DNA of 64,000 bases from Pseudomonas fluorescens (lineage in GTDB: Bacteria > Pseudomonadota > Gammaproteobacteria > Pseudomonadales > Pseudomonadaceae), in the NCBI RefSeq assembly GCF_902497785.1, contig NZ_CABVHK010000009.1, positions 124,001-188,000 on the forward strand. The letters run 5' to 3'. Shown here one piece after another: positions 51,098 to 60,164 of the stretch; within the stretch, counting starts at the first letter, position 1, and the number at the start of each line of letters is the position of its first letter. The translations under genes and the position numbers were made by a program. The notes under the pieces are model-generated. The model saw only the letters and a list, made by a program, of their open reading frames with translations, did not search any database and was not told the DNA's origin.

Positions 51098-52486
51098 TTA
51101 AAACGGATAAGCGCGACGTTTGTGTTGCACCGAGTTCCAGTGATCGCTGGTCAGCTCCGCGATGATCCAATCGCTGTTGAATCGCCCGATACCACTGTTT
51201 TTCTCGCCGCCAAACATGTTGTTCGGATCATCATTGACCGAGATGTCGTTGATGTGAGTCATGCCGGCTCCAGCGCATGTGCCTCGTCACGCGCAGTGAT
51301 GATCGGCGCTACAGGACAAAATTGCTCAGCCTGGGCCAAGTCACTCATGTTATCGACATTGACGAACACATGAGGCGGCAGTACCTACCCGTGTGCAGCG
51401 CCACCGAGCAACAACTCGATGCTTTCGGCTTTCGCCGCCTCGATCCGGGCCACTGCGCCCTCCAACTGGCGACGGTTGATCAGCGGGCCAATGACTGTAT
51501 CTGCAAGGTCAGGATCGCCGACTTTCAACTGGCGAACGCGCTCGACAAACGCTTCGACGAAATCCTTTTGCAACGAGGCGTCGACGATAATCCGGTTACT
51601 GCTCATGCAGATTTGACCTTGGTGCAGGAAGCGCCCCACAACGGCGGCGTGCACCGCCAGATCGAGGTCCGCGTCATCAAGCACCACACACGGAGCATTC
51701 CCACCCAACTCCAACCCGACTCGCTTGAGCGTCGGGCCTGTGACTGCCAACGCGCCCAATGTGCCGCCCGACCCGAGTCGATCCCGTGAAGAAGATGAAT
51801 TTTGGAATCGGGTGCAGGGTAAAGGCATCACCCAAATCAGCCACGTCTCCCACGACCACGTTCAAAACTCCCGGCGGAAAACCGGCCTCTTCGTAAATTT
51901 TCGCCAACAACAAACCACCGGTCACCGGCGTATCGTCGGCAGGCTTCACGACGACGGCGTTACCGAGTGCCAGCGCCGGTGCGATAGACCGATTGGAAAG
52001 GTGCATCGGCCAGTTCCAGGGACTGATAACCCCGACCACACCCAATGGTTTACGGTAAACGCGGCTTTCTTTGTCGGGGGTGTCGATTGGCAGAATGCGG
52101 CCGACGACTCTCGAAGGCATGGCCGCGGCCGTGATCATGGTCGAACGTACCGCTGACCACTCGATTTCGGCTTTGGTACGCGTGCTGCCTGACTCACGAA
52201 TCAATCAGTCGACAATTTCTTCGTGCCTGGCTTCCAGTACGCTAACGGCGCGCATGAACAAGGCTGAGCGCTCATTAGGTAACGTCTGCGCCCATGCTTT
52301 CTGCGCGGTTGCTGCCGCCTGGTAGGCGTCGTCGAGGTCGCTAACATCACCCAGCGAAAGCTCGGTCAGCAGGGCGTTGTCATAAGGGTTGCGGTTCTCC
52401 AGGACCTTGCGCGTACTTCCGGAACGCCAGGCCCCGGCGATGTATTGGCCAGTAAAGTTTTGCCACGGTGTTGGGCGGTCAGACAT
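51098..52486 (-). pseudogene. Aldehyde dehydrogenase (vanillin/benzaldehyde type), disrupted
   Basis: The sequence covers a whole ALDH but in pieces. From MSDRPTPWQNFTGQYIAGAW the first frame ends at a TGA at 52205, exactly where the intact paralogue at 60.2 kb has Trp (EEIVD-stop-LIRESGS against EEIIDWLIKESGS). The next frame contains [13 protein letters not shown] and [13 protein letters not shown] and is lost at about 51.8 kb. A third holds [15 protein letters not shown] and the catalytic FLHQGQICMSSN, then stops near 51385. The C-terminus ([14 protein letters not shown] to AYPF) survives after a deletion of about 30 residues. At least one nonsense, two frameshifts and a deletion make it non-functional. 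Confidence 0.85.
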
Positions 52487-52504
52487 GGGTGTTCTCCGGT
52501 TGAT

Positions 52505-54316
52505 TCAAAGTAGGTCAGCGCCAGTATTCTTCTTGCTTGCCAGCCTGGAAGTCGCGAGGTTTTCCAATTGCTGGTGCAGTGCAAGGGTGTGATGTTCATC
52601 AGTTCGGTGGTGAGCGAAAAGCTGAGCAATCGCTGCGCATTCGAACGCAGCAATGAGCAGTGGAGAGGCCTTTTTTTCGAGGCTGATCAGACTTGTCAGA
52701 AGACCCCTGACTTGATCATAAATTCGTGCCTGAGCAGGTGGGGCAGGTGTATCCGAGATCTTCAGTGCGAGCCGCGCAATGCGCTTGCACAGGCGCTTGC
52801 GCTGGGAGCCTGGCGATGAAGGAACCAACCATCGGTAGGTCAGCACGGCAGTGAACACCCCGCCCAGAATTGCCAACATCTGCAACAGGGTATGTTCAAG
52901 GGAGGTGTCTACCTGCAATCCAGGTTGAGCGATTAACAAAAAGGTCATGTTCAGGTCGATGGCCAGTTTTGCTGTACCGGGCCGAGCCATGAGCAACGCT
53001 CCGATCATCAAAAACGGTGCGATAACCAAGGCCAGCTCCCACACCGTTCCCACTTCAGGTAACAGCCAAAAACGGCAGGTCACGCCAAGAACGGCTCCAG
53101 CGGTCGAGCCAACAAGTACGTCTTTTAACGCCGCACTGGCGTGGCTATGGCTGGAGAACAGCGAGGCGAACAACACGGCCGTCATGACCATCATTGGACC
53201 GTCTGACCAACCCAGGCCCCACCACATTGCGGTGGCGATGGACATCGCAATCAAGGGTCTGGAGCCCGCGAGGCATGTTGCGTGCCAGTCGCGCTGTTGA
53301 GTTGATTGCAACGCTTCCCTGCCTGGCGTTTCACAAGCATTCAACGCTGCAAAGACGCGTTGTAATTTTTCAACGAACAGCGTGCCTGCGGCAAGGTTTT
53401 CAGTGTTTTTGTGGACCTCATTGATCACCGCGAGCACCATTGCAGCTGCCGATTCAGGATGAGTTGCTACCAACAGGTCAGAGGGAAATCGGAGTTTTTC
53501 GCCAACATCGAAATGGCTACTTACGAGCAAATCGACAAGCGCGCCCAGCGTGTCGCGAGTGCGAAAGACCCGTAAACGCATTGTTCGAGAACCTGTAGCA
53601 ATTTCATCCAGGCACAGATCAAGCGCCGCTAGTTCCTGCAACAGCGCACTAAAACTTTTGGCATCGTGTGCAGTGCCTGCCTGCAACCTTTTGAGGCTGT
53701 AGTGAACGCTGGCCACAATCAGCGCATCGAGTCGGTTGTACACGGATTCCAGGGACGCGGACTTGCCTGTAAACGTCCATGAAAAACAAGCTGAAGCCAA
53801 CACGCCGATGACGGTGCAATAGATTCTGCCAAGGGCTAGGTCCACATCGAGCACGGGGTCTTGAATACCAAACAGCGCGACGATCGCTGCGGTGTAGCCT
53901 GCCAGCACAAAACCGTAATTTCGAAAATGTCGAAACAGGTTTCCATACCCGGCGCACGCTGCGATCCAGGCTGCCAGTACGAGCATTAGCCAGTGCTGCT
54001 GATCAAAGAACACCGTCAGCAAAAGTCCGCCTGCCATGGCTCCCACCACCGTACCGATCAGCCGCGCGCCGATGCGTTCGATCAAGAGGCCTCGCGTAGG
54101 TTGCGCCACCAGCCAGACTGTCATCGCAGCCCACCAAGGATGGTGCAGGTCCAGCATTTGAGCGATGACCAGCGCCAAGAGAGCTGCCGTGGTTGTGTGC
54201 AGACTGAAAATCAGTGCTGACCGAGAAGGCCACTGAAGCTCGGGCTGCATGCCAAAACGGCCTATCAAGCGACCGAATGATTGAGTGATCCACTTATTCA
54301 TTTGATGAACTGACAT
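52505..54316 (-). CDS. FUSC-family aromatic acid efflux protein (AaeB-like)
   Basis: About 603 residues. Two membrane blocks, each of several segments (LIFSLHTTTAALLALVIAQM, HPWWAAMTVWLVAQP near 45-65; the repeat near 350-490 with LIAMSIATAMWWGLGWSDGP), alternate with cytoplasmic helical regions. This is the plan of the AaeB/FUSC group that exports p-hydroxybenzoate and other aromatic acids. It would protect against intermediates of the divergent catabolic operon. Start uncertain among ATGs at 54364, 54316 and 54301; none has a strong RBS. The ALDH pseudogene lies 18 bp downstream. Confidence 0.8.
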   Translation of the reverse strand: MSVHQMNKWITQSFGRLIGRFGMQPELQWPSRSALIFSLHTTTAALLALVIAQMLDLHHPWWAAMTVWLVAQPTRGLLIERIGARLIGTVVGAMAGGLLLTVFFDQQHWLMLVLAAWIAACAGYGNLFRHFRNYGFVLAGYTAAIVALFGIQDPVLDVDLALGRIYCTVIGVLASACFSWTFTGKSASLESVYNRLDALIVASVHYSLKRLQAGTAHDAKSFSALLQELAALDLCLDEIATGSRTMRLRVFRTRDTLGALVDLLVSSHFDVGEKLRFPSDLLVATHPESAAAMVLAVINEVHKNTENLAAGTLFVEKLQRVFAALNACETPGREALQSTQQRDWHATCLAGSRPLIAMSIATAMWWGLGWSDGPMMVMTAVLFASLFSSHSHASAALKDVLVGSTAGAVLGVTCRFWLLPEVGTVWELALVIAPFLMIGALLMARPGTAKLAIDLNMTFLLIAQPGLQVDTSLEHTLLQMLAILGGVFTAVLTYRWLVPSSPGSQRKRLCKRIARLALKISDTPAPPAQARIYDQVRGLLTSLISLEKKASPLLIAAFECAAIAQLFAHHRTDEHHTLALHQQLENLATSRLASKKNTGADLL

Positions 54317-54380
54317 CCGCAGCCTGATAAGGGAAACGCAGCCGCACGCGGCTCTCATTGCCATGGTGCATGCCGACGAG

Positions 54381-54422
54381 AAACCAAAATATCATATTTC
54401 CTGCTATTTAGGATTTTGGTTT
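54381..54422. promoter_or_regulatory. Inverted repeat between the FUSC gene and the catabolic operon
   Basis: AAACCAAAAT (54381-54390) and ATTTTGGTTT (54413-54422) are perfect 10-bp arms with a 22-bp spacer. They lie 65-105 bp from both divergent starts. The IclR-family regulator encoded in the operon (56752) is a candidate ligand. Confidence 0.5.
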
Positions 54423-54517
54423 ATTTTATCTTTACAGGATTTTTGCTTCGTAATAGATTTAGCCTCAGTCAAGGGCACCTGCCTGCCCAGACAATAAAAA
54501 CAATAAGAGGCCAGTTC

Positions 54518-55879
54518 ATGCATACGCCTACACCCAGCAATATCCTCTGCGACGTCGTTGACGCCCTCCCTGTCAGCCGGTTGCAATGGGAGGGGCTCGC
54601 CCTCTGCGTACTGGTCGCAGTGCTAGACGGATTCGACACCCAGATCGTCGGTTTTCTGGTGACTGCCATGGCATCAACCTTGAACGTAACGCCCCAAGCC
54701 TTGGCACCGGTGTTCGCGGCGGGTTTATTTGGTTTGATGCTCGGCGCACTGCTACTGGCCCCTATGGCGGATCGCTTGGGGCGCAAGAGAATTCTGGTGT
54801 TGTCGATCCTGCTGTTCGGCACATTCGCGTTACTGACCGCTTTTGTTAACAACGTCTCGCAGTTGCTCGTCGTGCGCTTTCTGACCGGCATAGGCCTCGG
54901 CGGGGCAATTCCCAACCTGGTGGCGCTGATCTCTGAATACAGCCCGCGACGTTACTCGCGCAGTGCCGTGACGCTGCTGTTCTGTGGCATGCCACTGGGC
55001 GCCATGCTGGCTGGCTTGACGGTCGACCAACTGCTCGCTACCTGGGGGTGGGAAAACCTTTTCCTGATCGGTGGCGCGCTGCCGTTGCTGGTCGCCGGCG
55101 TTGTGGTGTGGCGGCTTCCAGAGTCGGTTGAGTTCCTCAGTCGCCAACCCGGCAGTCGTGCTGCCCTCAGCGCTATCATTAAACGGCTCGCACCCAACCT
55201 CGCAGAACTGCCCGCCAGTCTTGGCCAACTACGCCAACAGGCAACCTCCTCTACCTCCCTGAGTCGTCTTTTCACAGCCGGCATGTGGCGCCGCACCCTG
55301 CTGCTTTGGCTGCCGTATGCCATGAACTTGCTGATTTTGTACTTCATTATGAGCTGGATCCCGACGCTGTTAGTGGCAGCCCATGCACCGCTGAGCATGG
55401 GCATTCGCGCCATCATTCTCTTCAGCCTGGGAGGTGTGATCGGCTCGGTCGTACAAGGCTGGCTGATGAACCGCTGGGGGTCGGTCAACGTATTGACCAT
55501 CGAATTCATGGGCTACCTGACAATCGTGCTGGCGCTCAGCCAATTGCCTGTTTCTATTTATTCGCTTTTCCCCGCAATGTTGTTGCTGGGCATTTTGGTG
55601 CAAGGCGCGCAGGCAGGTCTTAACGCTTTGGCCGCCGAGTTGTACCCACAGGAAATACGCTCCACAGGCATCGGCTGGGCACTTGGCGTCGGGCGAGTGG
55701 GTTCCATTACAGGGCCCGTTTGCGGCGGCTTGATGTTGGCAGCCGGCTGGGTTTTGACAGAGATCCTCAGCGCAGCGTTGGTTCCGGGAATCATCGCGCT
55801 GACGGCGATTACCTTGCTACGACTTGACCCCGCGAGCAAACAACAACCCACACCCTCACAGTCTGTTACACATCATTGA
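54518..55879 (+). CDS. AAHS-family aromatic acid:H+ symporter
   Basis: 453 residues, 12 predicted segments: LVAVLDGFDTQIVGFLVTAM in segment 1 (Asp-Gly-Phe-Asp as in PcaK), LLAPMADRLGRKRILVLSIL as motif A near 75 and LYPQEIRSTGIGWALGVGR near 375. It imports an aromatic acid that the following enzymes degrade. The ATG at 54518 is preceded by AAGAGG; upstream in-frame ATG at 54416 lies in the operator region. First gene of a rightward operon that reaches the VOC dioxygenase or the ALDH. Confidence 0.88.
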   Translation: MHTPTPSNILCDVVDALPVSRLQWEGLALCVLVAVLDGFDTQIVGFLVTAMASTLNVTPQALAPVFAAGLFGLMLGALLLAPMADRLGRKRILVLSILLFGTFALLTAFVNNVSQLLVVRFLTGIGLGGAIPNLVALISEYSPRRYSRSAVTLLFCGMPLGAMLAGLTVDQLLATWGWENLFLIGGALPLLVAGVVVWRLPESVEFLSRQPGSRAALSAIIKRLAPNLAELPASLGQLRQQATSSTSLSRLFTAGMWRRTLLLWLPYAMNLLILYFIMSWIPTLLVAAHAPLSMGIRAIILFSLGGVIGSVVQGWLMNRWGSVNVLTIEFMGYLTIVLALSQLPVSIYSLFPAMLLLGILVQGAQAGLNALAAELYPQEIRSTGIGWALGVGRVGSITGPVCGGLMLAAGWVLTEILSAALVPGIIALTAITLLRLDPASKQQPTPSQSVTHH

Positions 55880-55898
55880 TGCAACCAGAGGCATACCC

Positions 55899-56750
55899 AT
55901 GAAAATCGCAAGCTTCGTTTACCAAAACCGTTCCACGTACGGCATTGTTAAAGGTGACCACGTCATTGACCTGGAATCACTCAAGTCTCACCTGGGTGCG
56001 GACCTCAAAGAAGCCATCGCGCGCAATCGACTGAGCGAACTGGGGGCTGATGCGCTGAAAGACCTGCCTCGCCTGGCATTGAGTGAAATCACCTTTTTGC
56101 CGGTCATTGCCAACCCAGGCAAAGTGCTCTGCATCGGGATCAACTACGCCACGCATGTGCGCGAGACTGGTCGGGACATGCCGACCTACCCGATGATTTT
56201 CACCCGCTTTGCCGACAGCCAGACCGCACACCTGCAGCCCATCGTTCGCCCAACCGTGTCCCACAAGCTTGACTTCGAAGGTGAACTGGCCGTGGTGATC
56301 GGCAAGACCGCTCGCCACGTCAAACCGGAGGACGCCTTGGACTACGTCGCCGGCTATGCCTGCTACAACGACGGCAGCGTACGTGACTGGCAGAAGCACA
56401 CGATCCAGTTTGTTCCAGGGAAGAACTTCCCGGCCACCGGTGGATTCGGCCCATGGATGGTCACCAGCGATGAAATCGTCGACCCGCAGGACCTGGAACT
56501 GACGACTCGTTTGAACGGCGAAGTGATGCAACACACGCGCACCAGCGACATGATTTTCGATGTGCGCAAGTTGATCGAGTACTGCACCGCGTTCACTGAA
56601 CTGGCCCCTGGAGACGTAATCGTCAGCGGCACCACCGGCGGCGTTGGTGCATTCCGCGAGCCACCAGTCTGGATGAAGCCGGGCGATATCGTCGAAATCG
56701 AAATCGAGCGCATTGGTATCCTGCGCAACAGTATTGTAGACGAGAGCTGA
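55899..56750 (+). CDS. FAH-family hydrolase for a ring-cleavage product
   Basis: 283 residues of the fumarylacetoacetate-hydrolase family: VLCIGINYATHVRETGRDMP near 75, VSHKLDFEGELAVVIGKTAR near 120 (metal-binding Glu pair), GYACYNDGSVRDWQ near 165 (third acid), GKNFPATGGFGPWMVTSDEI and VSGTTGGVGAFREPP near 255. It hydrolyses or isomerises the semialdehyde or dicarbonyl product of ring opening. It starts 20 bp after the transporter (AGAGG upstream) and is 1 bp from the IclR gene. A paralogue of the gentisate-module FAH, but with a different profile. Confidence 0.85.
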   Translation: MKIASFVYQNRSTYGIVKGDHVIDLESLKSHLGADLKEAIARNRLSELGADALKDLPRLALSEITFLPVIANPGKVLCIGINYATHVRETGRDMPTYPMIFTRFADSQTAHLQPIVRPTVSHKLDFEGELAVVIGKTARHVKPEDALDYVAGYACYNDGSVRDWQKHTIQFVPGKNFPATGGFGPWMVTSDEIVDPQDLELTTRLNGEVMQHTRTSDMIFDVRKLIEYCTAFTELAPGDVIVSGTTGGVGAFREPPVWMKPGDIVEIEIERIGILRNSIVDES

Positions 56751-56751
56751 C

Positions 56752-57573
56752 ATGCAAAAACCGTTTGATTCCGAAGACACCACCGAGCACCTGGCAGACA
56801 GCAAAGGCTCCAGCCTGGAGCGGATGCTGCGAATTCTCGACCTGTTCACCGAGCACCATCCCATCTGGACGGTCGACGGGATGGGAAATGCGCTGGGGTT
56901 CACACGCTCCACTGCCTACCGTTATGTACGCGAACTGGCCGAGGCCAATTTGCTGTTTCAGGTGGAGGCCGGTCGCTATGCGCTGGGCGCGAGAATCATC
57001 ACCTGGGATCGCCAACTGCGCGTCAGTGATCCGTTGGTACGCGCGGCGCACTCCCTGGAGTCGACCTTTCCGCAATGGGGTGCCGAGCAAGCCTGGTTGG
57101 TGTGTCGGCTGTTCAAGGATCAAGTGGTCTGTATCCATCAAACCGGCAACCTTTCCAACCAAGTGAGCTACTCGCGAGGATCGCCAAGACCTTTGTTCAT
57201 GGGAGCGACCTCTAAAGCGATCCTCGCCAACATGGGCTCACGGCATCAAAGCCAACTGTTTCTGGAAAACCCGAGTGACATCGAGTCCAGCAACCTTGGC
57301 AAGACTTGGGAGGTGTTCCGGCGCTCGCTCCAACGCTTGCGCCGCCAGGGATATGTGCTGAGCACCAGCGAAGTCGATGCTGACGTCTTTGGCCTCGCGG
57401 CCCCCATATTCGATGGCGACGGCAAAGTGGTGGGCAGCATCAGCTGCGTGCGCCCGACCTCGCAACGCGATAGCGAACAGGATGAAGTGCAAGGCCAGCA
57501 AATCCTCGCCCTTGCCGACAATCTTTCACAACTCATGACCGCGCTGGCGCACAGACCAGAAGTACTGGACTGA
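56752..57573 (+). CDS. IclR-family regulator of the second catabolic operon
   Basis: 273 residues: SSLERMLRILDLFTEHHPIW and ALGFTRSTAYRYVRELAEAN as the winged helix, then the effector domain (VVCIHQTGNLSNQVSYSRG, RPLFMGATSKAILANM, VFGLAAPIFDGDGKVVGSIS). It is inserted within the operon between the FAH hydrolase and the hydroxylase, so it is probably auto-regulated through the inverted repeat at 54.4 kb. It resembles the IclR protein at 43.1 kb, so the two modules may have a common origin. Confidence 0.87.
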   Translation: MQKPFDSEDTTEHLADSKGSSLERMLRILDLFTEHHPIWTVDGMGNALGFTRSTAYRYVRELAEANLLFQVEAGRYALGARIITWDRQLRVSDPLVRAAHSLESTFPQWGAEQAWLVCRLFKDQVVCIHQTGNLSNQVSYSRGSPRPLFMGATSKAILANMGSRHQSQLFLENPSDIESSNLGKTWEVFRRSLQRLRRQGYVLSTSEVDADVFGLAAPIFDGDGKVVGSISCVRPTSQRDSEQDEVQGQQILALADNLSQLMTALAHRPEVLD

Positions 57574-57602
57574 CCAGCCCGGCGGTCACCGAGGGAATAA
57601 AA

Positions 57603-59258
57603 ATGACAACCCTTACACCCGTGAATACTGACGTACTGATTATCGGTGCCGGCCCGACAGGACTCACGTTGGCCAACCTCCTCGGACAGGCCGGCGTGCG
57701 TACGACCATTCTTGATCGTAAAGCCGGCACCGTGACTGAACCGCGTGCCGTTTCGATCGACGATGAGTCGCTGCGAACCATGCAGGCAGCCGGGCTGGAT
57801 GAAGCCGTGTTGGCTGACGTCGTCAAAGGCTACGGCGTTCACTACTTCGACAAGCCAGGGGGACGTTGCTTTGGCAAGGTCGAACCTGTCGGCAAGCAAT
57901 ACGGCTACCCCAAACGCAATGCGTTCAGGCAACCCCTGTTCGAACGCACGCTGATGCAAGGTATGGAGCGTTTCCCTAGCCTGACTCCGCTTTTCTGCCA
58001 TGAACTGATCAACTTCACACAGAACGCCTCAGGCGTTCTCGCTCGAATACAAAATGCGGCCGGTGACACGGTTGAGGTGCACGCCCAGTACATGGTTGCC
58101 TGTGATGGCGGCAGAAGCCCGGTTCGAAAACAACTGGGTATCGATATGGTGGGTTCCAGCTTCAAGTCCCGATGGTTGGTCGTGGATCTGGATCAGGACG
58201 ATGACCCGTTCTGGCAGACTCGTGTGTATTGCGACGCGCAGCGACCTGTCGTAGAAGTGCCCGGCCCTCATCAGACACGTCGCTTCGAGTTCATGCTCAA
58301 AGACGACGAGACTGATGAGCAAATGCTCAGCGACGCTAGCCTTGGCAACTTGCTGCGGCCGTTCCGGGGTGAAAAAGCTTATTCGCTGGTGCGCAAAGTG
58401 GTCTACACCTTCCACGCCAGGGTTGCCTCTCGCTGGCAGGAAGGTCGTGTTTTTCTCGCCGGTGACGCTGCGCACCTGACCCCACCCTATGCGGGCCAAG
58501 GCATGAACAGTGGTGTGCGTGATGCGCATAACATCGCCTGGAAACTTGTGGCGGTACTCCGGGGACAAATGGCGAAAAGCGCCCTCGAGACCTATGAAAG
58601 CGAACGCCGCGATCATGCCTGGGCGCTGATCAAGCTGGCGCTGAATCTCGGGGTGGTCATGGCGCCGGCTTCAGCCTTGCGCGCCAAACTCATTACCAGC
58701 ACCTTCCGCGTGATCGGGCTGATCCCGCCTCTGCGCGATTACTTTCTGCAAATGAAGTTTAAACCAAAGCCTCGTTTTACCCAGGGCCTGGTGTTATCCC
58801 AAGGTAAGGCCGGCAACCTGCGCGCCGGGACCATGCTGCCGCAGCCGACTCTTTTCGACTCTCACGGCTGCGCGCAACTGTTGGATGAGCACATCGGCCC
58901 GGGCTTTGCCTTGATTCAATATGGCGATCTGCGCAGCCAACGCATGGATCAACTGCAGCACCCGCTCTGGACCCACCTGGATGCCAAGCGCATCGTGATC
59001 ATTCCACAAGACGCTCCGCTTCCGCCCCCTTTGGCGGGACTCACGATCGTACATGATCGCAACGGTGAGTTAAGCGCACTGTTTGCCGAGGCCAGCACCT
59101 TCCTGCTGCTACGTCCCGACCGCTATGTCGCCGCCATATTTGACCAGGCTCAGGAGTCAGAAACAGCTCTGGCTCTTCAGTCCTTGTTGGGCATTGCACA
59201 GGCTACGACAGTCGCCGTCGCGGCTGCCAATACCGCCCATTCCCCAGTTACTCTTTGA
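57603..59258 (+). CDS. MhpA-like aromatic hydroxylase (class A FAD monooxygenase)
   Basis: 551 residues: DVLIIGAGPTGLTLANLLGQ at the N-terminus, EPRAVSIDDESLRTMQAAGL near 45, the DG motif MVACDGGRSPVRKQLGIDM near 165, and VFLAGDAAHLTPPYAGQGMN near 285. The size and the C-terminal thioredoxin-like part (from about 400) match 3-(3-hydroxyphenyl)propionate hydroxylase and related two-domain phenol hydroxylases. It adds a hydroxyl ortho to an existing phenol to make a catechol for the dioxygenase next door. No MhpC-type hydrolase is present, so the true substrate may differ from phenylpropionate. GAGGGAATAAAA precedes the start. Confidence 0.87.
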   Translation: MTTLTPVNTDVLIIGAGPTGLTLANLLGQAGVRTTILDRKAGTVTEPRAVSIDDESLRTMQAAGLDEAVLADVVKGYGVHYFDKPGGRCFGKVEPVGKQYGYPKRNAFRQPLFERTLMQGMERFPSLTPLFCHELINFTQNASGVLARIQNAAGDTVEVHAQYMVACDGGRSPVRKQLGIDMVGSSFKSRWLVVDLDQDDDPFWQTRVYCDAQRPVVEVPGPHQTRRFEFMLKDDETDEQMLSDASLGNLLRPFRGEKAYSLVRKVVYTFHARVASRWQEGRVFLAGDAAHLTPPYAGQGMNSGVRDAHNIAWKLVAVLRGQMAKSALETYESERRDHAWALIKLALNLGVVMAPASALRAKLITSTFRVIGLIPPLRDYFLQMKFKPKPRFTQGLVLSQGKAGNLRAGTMLPQPTLFDSHGCAQLLDEHIGPGFALIQYGDLRSQRMDQLQHPLWTHLDAKRIVIIPQDAPLPPPLAGLTIVHDRNGELSALFAEASTFLLLRPDRYVAAIFDQAQESETALALQSLLGIAQATTVAVAAANTAHSPVTL

Positions 59259-59272
59259 TCGCGGAGTTTTCC

Positions 59273-60121
59273 ATGACGACCCTCCAGACTTCGACCCCTG
59301 CTCAACTGTGCTACCTGCACCTGGCAAGCAAAGAACCTCAACGCCAGGTAGATTTTTATACGCGAATGATGGACATGCGCGCATCGCCACAAGCAGATGG
59401 CAGCCAGGTGATGCGGGGGCCGAAACGAGCGGCAATCATTTCGCCAGCCGACCATAGCGGCCTGCTGGCCGCTGCCTTCAACCTCCACTCCAACGCCAAA
59501 CTGGAAGCGCTGCGTCAGAACCTGATTGAGCGTGAATGCCAGATGGATCCGGTGACCTCGCCTTTACTTGAGCCAGGCGCGTTTGCCATTCGGGATCCAC
59601 AGGGTCGCCAGACAATATTCGGCGTAGTACTTCCCGATACAAGTGCTGAACTGCAAGGCATGCCGTCGAGGTTGCAGCACGTTGTGTTCCAAACCACCGA
59701 GCTTGAGACGATTATCGACTTTTACGTCAACACCGTTGGCTTCACCATTTCCGACAACGTGGTCGACCAGGAAACCGGCCAGCTCATGGTGTGTTTCCTG
59801 CGCTCCGACGACGAGCATCACTCCCTCGCCTTTTTCCGTGGGTCGAAGAATGAATGGGACCACCATTGTTACGAAACCAATGAGTGGAATGACATTCGTG
59901 ATTGGGGCGACCGGTTTGCCAAGGAGCGCATCAGCATTTTCTTCGGCCCTGGCCGTCATGGTCCGGGCAACAATCTGTTTTTCATGGTGGTCGATGCCGA
60001 TCGGAACCGACTGGAATTCTCGGCCGAACTTGAACTGGCGCCAGCAGACCGTGAAGCCGGCGTATGGCCGCAGAGTGAGCACACTCTTAACTCCTGGGGC
60101 CGCGCCTGGATGCGCACCTGA
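59273..60121 (+). CDS. Type I extradiol ring-cleavage dioxygenase (VOC family)
   Basis: 282 residues, two VOC modules, the normal length of catechol 2,3-dioxygenases. The C-terminal module has the His-His-Glu iron triad: LQHVVFQTTELETIID (His), EWDHHCYETNEW (His) and RNRLEFSAELEL (Glu). It opens the catechol from the MhpA-like enzyme by meta cleavage; the FAH hydrolase two genes upstream would process the product. I chose the ATG at 59273 with GGAG upstream; an in-frame ATG at 59255 overlaps the preceding gene. Confidence 0.85.
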   Translation: MTTLQTSTPAQLCYLHLASKEPQRQVDFYTRMMDMRASPQADGSQVMRGPKRAAIISPADHSGLLAAAFNLHSNAKLEALRQNLIERECQMDPVTSPLLEPGAFAIRDPQGRQTIFGVVLPDTSAELQGMPSRLQHVVFQTTELETIIDFYVNTVGFTISDNVVDQETGQLMVCFLRSDDEHHSLAFFRGSKNEWDHHCYETNEWNDIRDWGDRFAKERISIFFGPGRHGPGNNLFFMVVDADRNRLEFSAELELAPADREAGVWPQSEHTLNSWGRAWMRT

Positions 60122-60164
60122 TTTTGCAGGGAAGTCAATCCATTAAATTGATCGAGTCGCCTAA

